A stretch of 64,000 nucleotides of DNA from Candidatus Uabimicrobium amorphum (GTDB lineage: Bacteria; Planctomycetota; Uabimicrobiia; Uabimicrobiales; Uabimicrobiaceae), in the NCBI RefSeq assembly GCF_009002475.1, contig NZ_AP019860.1, positions 9,111,547 to 9,175,546 on the forward strand. Reading direction: 5' to 3'. The notes under the pieces are model-generated. The model was not told the origin of the DNA. It saw nothing but the letters and a program-made list of their open reading frames with translations, and did not search any database. The translations under genes and the position numbers were made by a program. Every line of letters begins with the position of its first letter. Position 1 is the stretch's first letter. Positions 52,151 through 62,439 of the stretch are shown here, piece after piece.

Positions 52151-52924
52151 TTACAACTTTGCAAGCAAATTGGGATTGCTAATTACTCTAACAAGGCATG
52201 GCAATACTTCCGCAGTGATGATTTCTTTGCAAAAAACGTGATAAAAGTTTCTTTCTGCCGCAGCAATAATACGCGACAAACGATCGATATAGTTTGTTTT
52301 TAATAAGGACTGAACGCGCAGTATCATGGCTAAGTTCCAACGCAAGTGTTCGTCCTTACGATAAGGATATGGCAATGTTTGCAGATCTTTTATATTTTGC
52401 GCAATACGCTCGTTAATTTCTTCTATGATATCCCGAGCAATGTATTTACTGGGATGCAAAATGTCTTTCAGGGGAAGTAGTTCGGGAATTTTTTCGATAC
52501 GTGCTATGGAAATATTTTTTCTCACCTTCGCTGTGGCCTCTTTGTATGCGGCTATTTGCTCAAACTTATTCAAACTGTTCATTATCGATTTCTGCAAGTA
52601 TGTTTGCATATCTTTGTGAAGGGATTTTAGAGTTTTTTTGTGTTGCATGTGAAAAACTCCTGGAGTAATGGCTACAGGTTTGGACTGTTGTTTCTCATAG
52701 CGTTTGAGTGCGCTTTTCTTTGGTTGTTTGTCGATAAGAGCCGCCCACTCTGGCCAAGTGGCAACGTGTGTGGTCGCTTTTTTTTCCATCCATTTAAACA
52801 GGGGAACATTCTTAACACGACCTTTACTCTCCAAGCGAACGGTGAGTTGGCGAAACTCTTTTTGTTGTATATTTGTTTGTAGAACACGTTGTAGTTGCAT
52901 TAAGGCGTTTTTTTTTGCTGTCAT
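52151..52924 (-). CDS. Soluble helical protein of unknown function
   Basis: 257 residues, rich in Lys, Gln and Leu, predicted mostly helical, with no signal peptide or membrane segment. I recognise no motif. Its ATG overlaps the stop of the large receptor-like kinase (ATGA), so it is translationally coupled to that kinase and is a candidate partner or substrate. Confidence 0.72.
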   Translation of the reverse strand: MTAKKNALMQLQRVLQTNIQQKEFRQLTVRLESKGRVKNVPLFKWMEKKATTHVATWPEWAALIDKQPKKSALKRYEKQQSKPVAITPGVFHMQHKKTLKSLHKDMQTYLQKSIMNSLNKFEQIAAYKEATAKVRKNISIARIEKIPELLPLKDILHPSKYIARDIIEEINERIAQNIKDLQTLPYPYRKDEHLRWNLAMILRVQSLLKTNYIDRLSRIIAAAERNFYHVFCKEIITAEVLPCLVRVISNPNLLAKL

Positions 52925-55900
52925 CGTGATCTTCTCTGTCTCAAAATTTGAAAAATATATGAATAGAAAGGATTTTGACTGATTTGTGGCGAATGTTGCT
53001 GAAAAGTATTCTCGATATCCTTTTGTGTTTTATGAGCAATACATCCATATATCTTATACAAAAGGCTATCTTTTTGTAAATTTAAACGCGAAAAATTTTT
53101 CAGATGTGTTTTGTCGTGAGCAAAAGAAAGTGCAAGAAGCGCATAGCCTAGCGCTTGCTTTTCGACAGGCATTTTTTTTATGAGAGCACTCGTTTGCAAC
53201 GGTTTTGTGTCGTAGTTATATATAAATTGATACAACGATTTTTTATAGGACAGTTCGTCGTCTTTGACAAGCTGCTTTATGCCGCGTTCTATGATTTCAA
53301 TGTGGATGTACTGGGTGTATACCGCTTTATTTTTGTCAATATGTGCAAATAGAGTATTTTTGTATTTCGTGCGGTATTTTTTATTTTTTGTCATATCGTA
53401 TTTGGCGAGTATCGGTAAAATTTCATTTGCATTGCCATGGCTGTATGTTAAACCCCAATATATTTTTTCTAATTTGGCATAGGTTTTTGTCTTGGCGATG
53501 GCAGTGGACGCATAGTGGTGCAGTTGACGATGTTTATGGACCAAGGCATCGTATTTTTGCCATAACGCTTCAAATTGCAATACGGATTTTTTGATACAAT
53601 TTCGTACGATACGGTGTATATCATTTTTATTATTTGTGTGTAGTGCGACCATGAGTTGCAAAAATTCAATTTCCATACTTTGCGGATATAATTTGTGTAA
53701 TTTTGATAGTTGTTGTTGTGCTTTGGACCAATTACGTTGCTGTAAGAGGTCATGAATCGCATGTAGGGAATTTGTATCGTTTCGCCTATTGTTACGCTGT
53801 GACATGTGTGGCAAAGATTTGCTTTGTTGTAAATCATGGAGAAACTTTCGCGTATAAGAATCATAGCACAAAATTACCTGCTTACGCTTTTTTTCGAACC
53901 AGTTATATACACAAACTAACCGTCTTTCTTCATTGATGTAGATAAATTCGTTTTTGCCGTTATTGTCCAGGTCCGCGATATGTAGCTTACTACCACTGAT
54001 GATTCCTTGATGAGAAACGTGGTCGTAAGAGTATCCCTGTGCATTTACTTTGGCAATCGTAAAAGTACTACCCGTTACATATAGCCTATTGTGTTTTTGA
54101 TCCATGATCATGTAACGGTAATCTGGGTTGTGTCGCATCCATTTGATATGACCACTTTGTGGATGAAGAGCGATGAGTTTTCCGCGGATCGTTGTGCAAA
54201 CGTACTCTTTGTCTCCGTTATTGTCGATGTCTATTAGATAGCCAGCACTAATCATGGAGCATGGTATTTTCTTTTGCCACTGAATCCTCCCTGTGGTCCC
54301 ATTGACACAAGATACAACACCTTGCTTCTGTCCCACAATAATAGTTTGGTGATGAGTTTGAATTGCCGGACCTTCGCTCTGTGGTCCCAGAAACGTTTTC
54401 CATTTTGTTTTACCTGTTTTGTCAATCGCGTATAAACCTTGGCTTGATAACAAAATGCACTCTACATTACCGTCCCCGTCCACATCCGCGAAGTGTGGCT
54501 TGGTTTGTATATTTCCAATATTTTTGCTCCACAGAAGTTTTCCGGTGGTTGCTTTAAGACACACAATCCCTCCAAAAAATAAGCCACTGTATATCTCTTT
54601 GGTCCCGTCGCGATCTTGGTCGCTTACCGCAATCACATTGTGCACACTTGACGGAGTGTCGGAAACGTTACTCTCCCATACTTTTTTACCATTCTTCAAT
54701 AGTGTGATGACTTTATCATGATGCACAACAACTTCTTCCCCAGAATCATCTAATATATTTGCGGCAGTAATGGAAGCATTTCCCGGTATTTTTGTGGTGT
54801 AATTCCATAATTCTTGCCAATTTTGCGCGTCAAACGCTTGAATGTTACCTGCCGCATTGGCAACGATAACTTGCTGGTTGATGGGAGCAACACAAAATTG
54901 ATTAAAGCGTGTGTTTTCGTCGACGACATGTGTTTTGTCGATGAAACAAGAAAAGCAGTATATGGTTTTCGCGGAAAGGCAGACAATATCTAGTATGTTG
55001 TCGTTATTGGTATCGACAAAAACGCAGCCTAGAATTCTTTCAGGTAACTTTAGCACAACGGATTTTTGTTGTGATTTATAGTTGGAAATTGTCACGACGT
55101 GATCAAAGACACAAACGACTTCGGCGATACCATCTTTGTTGATATCCAGAATGTATTTCTTCATGTCATTGCGCGTAAACGCTACGTCTTTCGGGTCCCA
55201 CATCATATATTTTATACGGCGTTTTTTTGTATCGAAAGCATATAGTTTGTCGCTAAATAAAATGATTTCATCGTTGTTGTCGTTATCAATATCAAAAAAT
55301 TGCGGTTCATCAAAGTAGGTACTGTCACTTTGATGAATGATGCGTCGTTGCGCGTTTATTTTTTGTAAACTAAGGCCTTGTGATGGATAAAACAGCGTGT
55401 ATAGATTTTCTTTGGCGTTGTAATCCATGGCGGGGGAGTGCCCTGAAATTTTCGCAAGTGGACGCAGATGACCATTTCTTACATTTATAGAAATCACACC
55501 GCTCAGTTTTTGTTTCATATAGTTTCCTTGGGTCACAATAATTTCATTGGCCAAACGAAAACGCGGGTTACATATGCGGCGTGCTATAAACTGATTTTGC
55601 CACAATACTTTTTGGTGAAAAATATCATGACAAGTGGCTCCTTGGTAGCGCGGAAATAAAATTAAATCGGGATACACATCGTCGTTGGCGTTGGCAAAAA
55701 CGAATTCCCTCCCCCACCAATTTTGTAGATGGAATAGTCGCTGTTGTGTCTTGCCATCGATAATAGAAAACTCCGTATAGTGTGCCCAAACAATGTCATC
55801 GGTACCATCTCTATTGACATCGAGTATGGTGATTTTTCCAGTGCTGTGTATTTCTGGCAAGTTGCTGGTGATTTTCCACAGCTGTTTTTGCTCTTTTAAA

Positions 55901-57777
55901 CTAAAGCAGTACAGGTCCCCATTTTTATCTCCGTAAATAAGTTCAGCAAATCCATCTTTATCTATATCAGAGCTGGCAATGGCGATGGCAAGTGGTTGTT
56001 GAAAAATAGTGTTTGTCCACATCAACATCGGAATCAAATGTATGTTGTGATGAAAGATTTTGTCATGGAGAATTTCCGTTTGCACGGTGTACGAAAAATA
56101 GTTTTGTTTAGAAAATGTAATTGTGTATTTCCCAATGTTCAGGGCATGATTGCGAATAGGGGCCACGAGTTCGATGGGAGATTGCATATCTTTACGTAGG
56201 GAAACGTGAACGTTTTCCAGAACTGAACCCAGAGATATAAAGCCCTTTTTGGTCACGAGCGTTTCTTTGATGACGTCTTTTTCGCCAGGATAAATTCGTT
56301 TGTGAATCGCTTTTTGTTGATAAGAGGGTGAGGTAAATACAAACTTCTTGAATCCGGCACTTATTTTGACAAATTTGTTCGGTGGAACAGCGACGCCATT
56401 GACGCGAATTTTGGCGTCGGTGACAACTTGTTGTTGAGAATTGTGTACGATAATTTTAATATAGGCCGCGGCAAAAAAAGAACGATGCATAAGGTAGCCA
56501 ATGAGAAGTAAAAGAGCACAAACCGTTATGGCAAAACTTTTGCGTTTTTTTATATTTTGCCACTGAACATACAAACGGCTTCTGCGCTTTGCGGCGATGA
56601 CTTCTCCCTTGAGAAAACTATCAATATCTGCGGCAAATTTTGCGGCGGTTACGTAGCGTTTTTGCGGAGATTTTTCCACCGCTTTTAGACATATGGTTTC
56701 TAAGTCAACAGATAGACGCGGATTGCGGGTGCGTGGTGGAATGGGCGGCACGTTGAGTATTTCGTACATCAAATTCATAGTATTTTTGCCAAGAACAAGA
56801 TTTTTGCCGGTGAGTAATTCGTATAAAATAGCTCCCAGTGCATAGACATCGGTTTGTTTACCGACGATTTTTTTCCCTTGAAACTGTTCCGGAGCCATAT
56901 AACGCGGTGTCCCGACAATTTCACCTGTTTTGGTTAGGTCGTTCTTGGCATCGGTATTTTTTGCGATTCCAAAATCCATGACAATCGCACGCCTGGTTTT
57001 GTTTTCAATCATAATATTGTCAGGCTTTAAGTCACGATGAATCACTTTTTGATTATGAGCATAGTGAATCGCATTGGCAACATCGCGCAAAATTTCTAGG
57101 CCGTGGCGAACACTAAGGCGTCGGCTTTTTAAATGTTCGGTCAACGGTTTGCCATCGACAAAATCCATGACAATATAGTTTTTTTCGGGACAAATTTCGT
57201 GAACAGCAATGATATTTTGGTGTTTTAGCTTGGCGGTAATCTGCGCTTCTTGGAGAAAACGCTTTTTTATTTTGTCATTCTCTCCATGCATTTTTTTTAT
57301 AGCAACATATCGTTGTAGCTTGGAATCGTAGGCTTTATAGACCGTCGCCATCCCGCCACTTCCCAATTTTTCTATAATCTGGTAATAGTCAAAATCTAGA
57401 TTTTTGTTACTAGACTCCATACGCAAAAGGAGTTGCGCCACTTTCTTTTCGTCGTCATTATAAAATTGTTCGTTCTGTTGAATGGTGGTTTGCAAATCAT
57501 TCAGAGTAACACCCACATGTGAAAAAAAAGATTGGACTTTGTTGCTCTTCATTGCATGGAAACTGCGACTTAAAACGTTTTCTGCCTGCGGAACATTGAT
57601 TTTATTTACCGAGATTAATTTTTGTAGTATCTGATCCTGTAACATCATAAAGTGAATGGCCTGCTTTTGCTGTGGCGAAAGTGTTTCCACTAAATGACAA
57701 TACGACGCTTCATTACACACGGGCGCATCGACAAACTTTAGCGATTGGGCATAGTAAATAAATTTTTTGCGATCCAT
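52921..57777 (-). CDS. Receptor-like Ser/Thr kinase with FG-GAP/VCBS-type ectodomain
   Basis: ATG at 57777 with AGGA nine bases upstream (an upstream GTG adds six residues); 1618 residues. Kinase domain about 131-395 with GSGGMATVY, AIKKMHG, HRDLKPDN, DFGIAK and MAPEQ. One membrane helix at about 415-440 (ITVCALLLLIGYLMH). The ectodomain contains about ten Asp-rich DxDxDG-type loops (DIDKDGFAEL, DVNRDGTDDI, DINKDGIAEV, DQDRDGTKEI, DVDGDGNVEC) spaced as blades of an FG-GAP/VCBS or PQQ-like beta-propeller. Such loops usually bind calcium. The last 300 residues are helical and TPR-like. It probably senses an extracellular ligand or surface. First gene of a four-gene operon. Confidence 0.9.
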   Translation of the reverse strand: MDRKKFIYYAQSLKFVDAPVCNEASYCHLVETLSPQQKQAIHFMMLQDQILQKLISVNKINVPQAENVLSRSFHAMKSNKVQSFFSHVGVTLNDLQTTIQQNEQFYNDDEKKVAQLLLRMESSNKNLDFDYYQIIEKLGSGGMATVYKAYDSKLQRYVAIKKMHGENDKIKKRFLQEAQITAKLKHQNIIAVHEICPEKNYIVMDFVDGKPLTEHLKSRRLSVRHGLEILRDVANAIHYAHNQKVIHRDLKPDNIMIENKTRRAIVMDFGIAKNTDAKNDLTKTGEIVGTPRYMAPEQFQGKKIVGKQTDVYALGAILYELLTGKNLVLGKNTMNLMYEILNVPPIPPRTRNPRLSVDLETICLKAVEKSPQKRYVTAAKFAADIDSFLKGEVIAAKRRSRLYVQWQNIKKRKSFAITVCALLLLIGYLMHRSFFAAAYIKIIVHNSQQQVVTDAKIRVNGVAVPPNKFVKISAGFKKFVFTSPSYQQKAIHKRIYPGEKDVIKETLVTKKGFISLGSVLENVHVSLRKDMQSPIELVAPIRNHALNIGKYTITFSKQNYFSYTVQTEILHDKIFHHNIHLIPMLMWTNTIFQQPLAIAIASSDIDKDGFAELIYGDKNGDLYCFSLKEQKQLWKITSNLPEIHSTGKITILDVNRDGTDDIVWAHYTEFSIIDGKTQQRLFHLQNWWGREFVFANANDDVYPDLILFPRYQGATCHDIFHQKVLWQNQFIARRICNPRFRLANEIIVTQGNYMKQKLSGVISINVRNGHLRPLAKISGHSPAMDYNAKENLYTLFYPSQGLSLQKINAQRRIIHQSDSTYFDEPQFFDIDNDNNDEIILFSDKLYAFDTKKRRIKYMMWDPKDVAFTRNDMKKYILDINKDGIAEVVCVFDHVVTISNYKSQQKSVVLKLPERILGCVFVDTNNDNILDIVCLSAKTIYCFSCFIDKTHVVDENTRFNQFCVAPINQQVIVANAAGNIQAFDAQNWQELWNYTTKIPGNASITAANILDDSGEEVVVHHDKVITLLKNGKKVWESNVSDTPSSVHNVIAVSDQDRDGTKEIYSGLFFGGIVCLKATTGKLLWSKNIGNIQTKPHFADVDGDGNVECILLSSQGLYAIDKTGKTKWKTFLGPQSEGPAIQTHHQTIIVGQKQGVVSCVNGTTGRIQWQKKIPCSMISAGYLIDIDNNGDKEYVCTTIRGKLIALHPQSGHIKWMRHNPDYRYMIMDQKHNRLYVTGSTFTIAKVNAQGYSYDHVSHQGIISGSKLHIADLDNNGKNEFIYINEERRLVCVYNWFEKKRKQVILCYDSYTRKFLHDLQQSKSLPHMSQRNNRRNDTNSLHAIHDLLQQRNWSKAQQQLSKLHKLYPQSMEIEFLQLMVALHTNNKNDIHRIVRNCIKKSVLQFEALWQKYDALVHKHRQLHHYASTAIAKTKTYAKLEKIYWGLTYSHGNANEILPILAKYDMTKNKKYRTKYKNTLFAHIDKNKAVYTQYIHIEIIERGIKQLVKDDELSYKKSLYQFIYNYDTKPLQTSALIKKMPVEKQALGYALLALSFAHDKTHLKNFSRLNLQKDSLLYKIYGCIAHKTQKDIENTFQQHSPQISQNPFYSYIFQILRQRRSR

Positions 57778-57935
57778 ACGAAAATTCCTAACCATTGACT
57801 GTTGTTTTTTACTTAATTATTTTCATTATATTTTTAAAATAAAAAAAATGCAAAAATATTTTGGTTTTGTTAAGGGGATTGTATGAGTTTTTTACATAAG
57901 GCAACTTGGGATTTCGCTACGGTACGAAAAAAGAG

Positions 57936-57987
57936 TATAATTGGTTGTAACGATAGGTAAGTATGCTATTGCATTCGCAATGCGAAT
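57936..57987 (+). promoter_or_regulatory. Candidate promoter and overlapping hairpins before the membrane kinase
   Basis: TATAAT at 57936-57941 with only a weak -35 (TTCGCT, 17-base spacer). Downstream, ATTGC/GCAAT (57968-57981) and ATTCGC/GCGAAT (57973-57987) are overlapping, mutually exclusive hairpins in the leader. This could be a small switch or a dyad operator. Confidence 0.4.
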
Positions 57988-58011
57988 AAACTCACATGGC
58001 TGGGGAAATAA

Positions 58012-60306
58012 ATGGACATAGATAAAAAATGGAAAGCACTCATTGGTTTAGACAACGAAAATGCAACGGCTACCTACAAAGGTAGTGGTAGTTTACCGGA
58101 GGAAACGCTGGCAACGCTGATGGGAACGGTGGGCAGTGACAAAACCGTAAAGCAAAACATTCATGTGCCGTCGACAAACTACACATTGTCATCGAAAATC
58201 GCTCAAGGAGGCATGGGAATTGTCTTTCGCGGTCGGCAAACAAATCTACAGCGCGATATTGCCATAAAACAAAGTATCAGTACCGATAAGAACCGCGAGG
58301 GAAAGTTTATTGCGGAATCGGTGATGACGGCTTACCTGAACCATCCGAATATTGTACCTGTTCATGATTTAGGTCGTAATGAAGACGGACATGTTTTTTT
58401 GGCAATGAAATTAGTCGGGGGTGTCGAGTGGAAAGAGATTATCTATACACAAGACACTGACAAAAAATATAGTTTAGAGAAGCATTTAAAAATTTTGCTA
58501 AACGTATGTAATGCTGTGGCTTTTGCTCATAGTAAGAATATTGTGCATAACGACCTCAAACCATCAAATGTTATGATTGGCGAGTTTGGCGAGGTGCTCG
58601 TTATGGATTGGGGAATTGCCGTAGACATCGCAGCAAAACCACGAACAAACATGTTGCATAAATCACATGTCGAAAGTCCTATGGGAACTCCAGCATATAT
58701 ACCTTATGAATTGGCCAATGGACAAGGTGAAGATATCGGTCCCTGGACAGATACGTATTTGCTCGGTGGTATTCTGTATGAAATTTTGATGAAACAACCA
58801 CCACATCGAGGTAATCCACTAGAGGCAATTATGTCCTGTAGTTTAGGAAAAGCGCCTAGCTACGACGAGTCCATTCCACTAGAATTACGTAATATATGTA
58901 ACAAAGCTTTGTCTCGCGATATAAAAGAACGTTATCCCAATGTTGCGGAATTCAAGCATGCGATTGAAAATTTCCTACAGCATCGCGAAAGTTTGATACT
59001 TACCGAAAAAGCCGATCATATCTTAGATGAAATCACTACTTATTTAGAAGAACAAAAACAAGGGCGTTTGTTGTTAGCAAAACTCAAGTACATCTTTTTT
59101 GATATTCCCGGTCGCATGTTATTTCCTTTCTTCTGGTATTACAGTAATATGTTAGGGAAATGTATTTTTGCTATTTATATTGCGCTGTTTTCTTTTTATT
59201 CTTTTTATTTTGAAGACGAGAGTCTTCTCCTTTCTGTTTTAGTGGGCATACCATGTCTTTTTATTGTTTCCAATGTAGTTTTTGTTCTATGGCAATTTAT
59301 CAAAGCCGTTTGTTTTAAGAAAGAGATAGGTGTTTTACCCAGTAGATTAAACGCGATGAATCGCAATTACTTGTACGCCAATTTAATCAAGGCGATAACG
59401 CTATACGAGAGAAGTATCGAAATATGGAGTGGCAACGAGCACGCAACGGAAAAGAAACGTTATGCACATGCTAAGTTTGCCGATATTGCATTGCAGTGTA
59501 AAGATTCAGGATTAGCCGAAACGCATTTACAAGTTTTAAAAGGCATCGAGGACCCGTACGTTGCGGAAATTCGCGATCGTTTAATTCGCGTTAAAGTCGA
59601 AGAAAAGAGTGATCGCACTGCGCTGGCAATGAGTAAGTTTTTGATGGCCGCCATTGTGTATATTTGTGTTTTTTTTGTCATAGTATTTCTAATATTTTGG
59701 GAATATATTATGCAGATGAGCTCTTTTTCTACCAATGAAAATGAGGCAATTGCGTTGTTACAATCTTACGCGACAAAACAACAAATCTTTCGCGCCGAGG
59801 TACACTGTGATCAGAACAACAATGACCGTGGAGAATATGGTTTTCTACAAGAACTCGCAGGGGTGACAGCAATACGCGGTAAACAACATTCTTTAGCTCC
59901 ACGTCTCATTGCCGAAGAGAAACAGCGGTTTTTCACAAACAAAAACTACTACTTTTATTGTTACCTTCCTGGTGAAAACGAGGTGATGACTGAAGACGAC
60001 GTCCAAACTCTGAAGAGTGACAGCGCAATTATTACCGATCAGGAAAGACGCTTTGTCATTTACGCATGGCCTAAAGAAAGAGGTAAAACAGGCCACAGGG
60101 CCTTTGCGGTAAATGAAAGTGGTTTTATCCTCGCCACAAAAGAGCATAGTTATAGTGGTGATAAGATACCAAAGGCAAACGCGGCATATAATGAAAATTC
60201 TGCGCCTACAAATAAGCTGGAAGGAACATGGTGTGTTGGGGTGGGAGCGGATGGCAACAACTGGAAGCACGTTGTTTTGAATAAAGATGATGACTACTCT
60301 GATTAG
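58012..60306 (+). CDS. Membrane Ser/Thr protein kinase with extracytoplasmic C-terminus
   Basis: 764 residues, GGGGA six bases before the ATG. Kinase domain about 57-325: AQGGMGIVF, AIKQS, HNDLKPSN (Arg of HRD is Asn) and DWG in place of DFG, in the planctomycete-type sequence GEVLVMDWGIA. Two hydrophobic stretches at about 370-430 and one at about 545-568 anchor it. The final 195 residues are probably outside the membrane and have a sensor-like alpha/beta pattern (IITDQERRFVIYAW, RAFAVNESGFILA) reminiscent of PAS/Cache or pilin-like DUF1559-type ends, which I cannot assign. Transcribed divergently from the FG-GAP kinase operon. Confidence 0.88.
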   Translation: MDIDKKWKALIGLDNENATATYKGSGSLPEETLATLMGTVGSDKTVKQNIHVPSTNYTLSSKIAQGGMGIVFRGRQTNLQRDIAIKQSISTDKNREGKFIAESVMTAYLNHPNIVPVHDLGRNEDGHVFLAMKLVGGVEWKEIIYTQDTDKKYSLEKHLKILLNVCNAVAFAHSKNIVHNDLKPSNVMIGEFGEVLVMDWGIAVDIAAKPRTNMLHKSHVESPMGTPAYIPYELANGQGEDIGPWTDTYLLGGILYEILMKQPPHRGNPLEAIMSCSLGKAPSYDESIPLELRNICNKALSRDIKERYPNVAEFKHAIENFLQHRESLILTEKADHILDEITTYLEEQKQGRLLLAKLKYIFFDIPGRMLFPFFWYYSNMLGKCIFAIYIALFSFYSFYFEDESLLLSVLVGIPCLFIVSNVVFVLWQFIKAVCFKKEIGVLPSRLNAMNRNYLYANLIKAITLYERSIEIWSGNEHATEKKRYAHAKFADIALQCKDSGLAETHLQVLKGIEDPYVAEIRDRLIRVKVEEKSDRTALAMSKFLMAAIVYICVFFVIVFLIFWEYIMQMSSFSTNENEAIALLQSYATKQQIFRAEVHCDQNNNDRGEYGFLQELAGVTAIRGKQHSLAPRLIAEEKQRFFTNKNYYFYCYLPGENEVMTEDDVQTLKSDSAIITDQERRFVIYAWPKERGKTGHRAFAVNESGFILATKEHSYSGDKIPKANAAYNENSAPTNKLEGTWCVGVGADGNNWKHVVLNKDDDYSD

Positions 60307-60320
60307 GACTGTCATATAAC

Positions 60321-60720
60321 GACTCGATTTTGGTGTCAGACTCGATTCTCAATTTGGGTGTCAGACTCAATTTGGGGTGTTGGGTGTCAGACTCGATTTG
60401 CGCTTTAAAAAAATTCGTGCCAGACTCTAAAATTTGGTCACTCGTAAAATTGGTGCCAGACTCAGCAATAAATTGGTGCCATTCAGTTAAACTAAGGTCA
60501 CTCAGTCTGAACTCTCTGCAGAATCTGATATCATTTACACAATTTGTAAATTGTTTTTTTTCCTTGATTGATACGTAAAACTTTATTCTTATTTAGAAGG
60601 TCAGCTATTAAAATTGGTGCCAGACTCAGCAATAAATTCAATTTGGGTGTCAGACTCGGTGTGCCATGAACTCTCGGTGTGCCATGAACTCTCGGTGTGC
60701 CATGAACTTTATGAAAGTTA
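60321..60720. repeat. Cluster of short GGTGYCAGACTC repeats and TCGGTGTGCCATGAACTC repeats
   Basis: At least six copies of GGTGTCAGACTC or GGTGCCAGACTC (for example 60332-60343, 60357-60368, 60383-60394, 60452-60463) with AATTT spacers. They are followed by three tandem 18-base TCGGTGTGCCATGAACTC units ending near 60711. An inverted copy, GAGTCTGGCACC, lies at 62504-62515. The units look like REP/IS-associated short repeats. No gene lies in 60307-60942. Confidence 0.75.
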
Positions 60721-60793
60721 ATGAACCACATACGGAATTACAAAGGATGATCGAAAAACGTCAATACAACCTTTATAAAGTATACATTTGATA

Positions 60794-60934
60794 TTATAAA
60801 CTTGTTATATTTTTGATTGGATTTCCTTGACATAGAAACTAAAATTAATATGATATAGTGATTGGGAAAAGATACTACAGTTACTGTATAATCGTAGTTT
60901 CTTTGTTATAAACTTGTTATATTTTTGATTGGAT
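60794..60934 (+). repeat. Pair of 29-bp direct repeats around a promoter
   Basis: The same 29 bases (starting ttataaacttgttat, ending gattggat) occur at 60794-60822 and 60906-60934, perfectly matched, 112 bases apart. A sigma-70 promoter lies between them and the second copy ends nine bases before the GTG of the AAA gene. They may be binding sites for that gene's own product or a duplication footprint. Confidence 0.8.
60827..60854 (+). promoter_or_regulatory. Sigma-70 promoter of the AAA ATPase gene
   Basis: Consensus TTGACA (60827-60832), 16 bases, TATGAT (60849-60854), nested between the two 29-bp direct repeats. Confidence 0.7.
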
Positions 60935-60942
60935 AACTGTTC

Positions 60943-62439
60943 GTGCAAGTAAAACTAGTCCGTAATATTTGGCAACATTGGGGTTTTAATGGAAACCCAT
61001 TTGATACCAATGCTCTGACCTTACACTCAAAGCTACTCCCTATTAGCAAGGCTTTTGTTGGACGTTCGATGAGCTCTAATGAATCGACACAATTACTCAA
61101 TGTCATACGTAATTCAGGCGGGGGACGAGCTATTGTGGAAGGGCATATTGGAGTTGGAAAAACGACACTGGTCAACTATCATCGATATTTGTGGGAACAA
61201 GAAGCTGAAGATAAACTCTTTACCCCAATAAAAGAAATATCTGTGTATGGGAAAACTACTGCAAAGAGTTTACTCGTAGAAATTTTAGGGCACATATCCA
61301 GCAAAATGCTACTGTTGGCACAAGAAAAGAAAATAAAGAAAAGTCAACAACTAAAGAAAATTCGTTTCTTGTATGACATTTTCTACCGCGAATCACATGA
61401 TATACAAGGTAACATATTTGGATGTGGCATAAGTTATAATCGCCAAACACAATTAAATATACCAGACTTAACGGAAAGTCAATTGATTGGTTATTTAATG
61501 GACATCATAAGAGAAATTCAAGAGTTAGGGTATGGCGGAATTTTCCTCCATTTTGATAATTTAGAGTTACTATCTAGTGATGATTTGAAAAAATGTAAAA
61601 TGCTATTCGAAGAAATACGAGATATTTTACTTCTTCCAGATATATACTATATCTTTGTTGCGCGTAAGGGATTCTTTAGTCAAGTTATTTCACCTTCAGA
61701 AAGAGTTAGTAGTATCATGGGATGGCCCATTCAAGTACCACCTCTCACCTATCAAGAAGTTATCGAGGCTATAAACACTCGTTACGCACTACTTTCAATA
61801 GAACAAGGTAAAGAAATTAAACCTGTCGAAAATAGTTTTATAAAATACTTGTATGAGCTTCATAAAGGCAAAATCAGATTTGTTATGGATAGTATCGCAC
61901 GAGTTGTTTTAAGTTATCCATACAAAAAATACAAGACTTTAAAAAAAGAAGAAGCAATTAAATTTTTAACTAAAATTATTAAGCAAAAAACCAATACCCT
62001 ATCAAGACAAGAGTTAGTTATTCTATCAGAAATGATAAAGCAAAGTGAATTTTCAAATAAAAGTGTTACAACCAGTCTCGGGTTACAACCATCAAATGTT
62101 TCGATGTATTTCAAGAGGCTACTTGAAGAAAACTTTATCTACTTAGTACGTAAAGATGGAACGAAGAACATATACAGCATACGTGAAGAATTGACTGTTT
62201 TAAAAAATAAAATACACTTAAAGATAGAAGATAAAAAATATAACAAAAAAGAAGCAAGAAAAACGACAATGGCATCTTATATAAAAAAGCATTGTAAAAT
62301 TACAGTTTCTTGTTATCAAGATATCGCAAAAGTATCAGAAGCAACTGCAAGAAGAGACTTACAAGAATATGTAAAGGATGGGCTTCTGCAAAAGAAAGGT
62401 AAAGGACGGGCAACTATTTACATAACTGTAGATAGCTAA
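60943..62439 (+). CDS. AAA ATPase with C-terminal winged-helix domains (ORC/Cdc6-like architecture)
   Basis: GTG start; 498 residues, more AT-rich than its neighbours. NPFD near residue 20 and Walker A in EGHIGVGKTTLVN begin an AAA module; Walker B is FLHFDNLELL, followed by a sensor 1-like IFVARKG. The C-terminal 170 residues hold two helix-turn-helix units (VTTSLGLQPSNVSMYFKRL and DIAKVSEATARRDLQEYV, the latter DeoR-like). ATP-dependent DNA binding is expected; this layout occurs in archaeal Cdc6/ORC relatives and in mobile-element ATPases. Its accessory setting (repeats, broken NTase pair) suggests it belongs to an acquired element. Exact role unknown. Confidence 0.8.
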   Translation: MQVKLVRNIWQHWGFNGNPFDTNALTLHSKLLPISKAFVGRSMSSNESTQLLNVIRNSGGGRAIVEGHIGVGKTTLVNYHRYLWEQEAEDKLFTPIKEISVYGKTTAKSLLVEILGHISSKMLLLAQEKKIKKSQQLKKIRFLYDIFYRESHDIQGNIFGCGISYNRQTQLNIPDLTESQLIGYLMDIIREIQELGYGGIFLHFDNLELLSSDDLKKCKMLFEEIRDILLLPDIYYIFVARKGFFSQVISPSERVSSIMGWPIQVPPLTYQEVIEAINTRYALLSIEQGKEIKPVENSFIKYLYELHKGKIRFVMDSIARVVLSYPYKKYKTLKKEEAIKFLTKIIKQKTNTLSRQELVILSEMIKQSEFSNKSVTTSLGLQPSNVSMYFKRLLEENFIYLVRKDGTKNIYSIREELTVLKNKIHLKIEDKKYNKKEARKTTMASYIKKHCKITVSCYQDIAKVSEATARRDLQEYVKDGLLQKKGKGRATIYITVDS

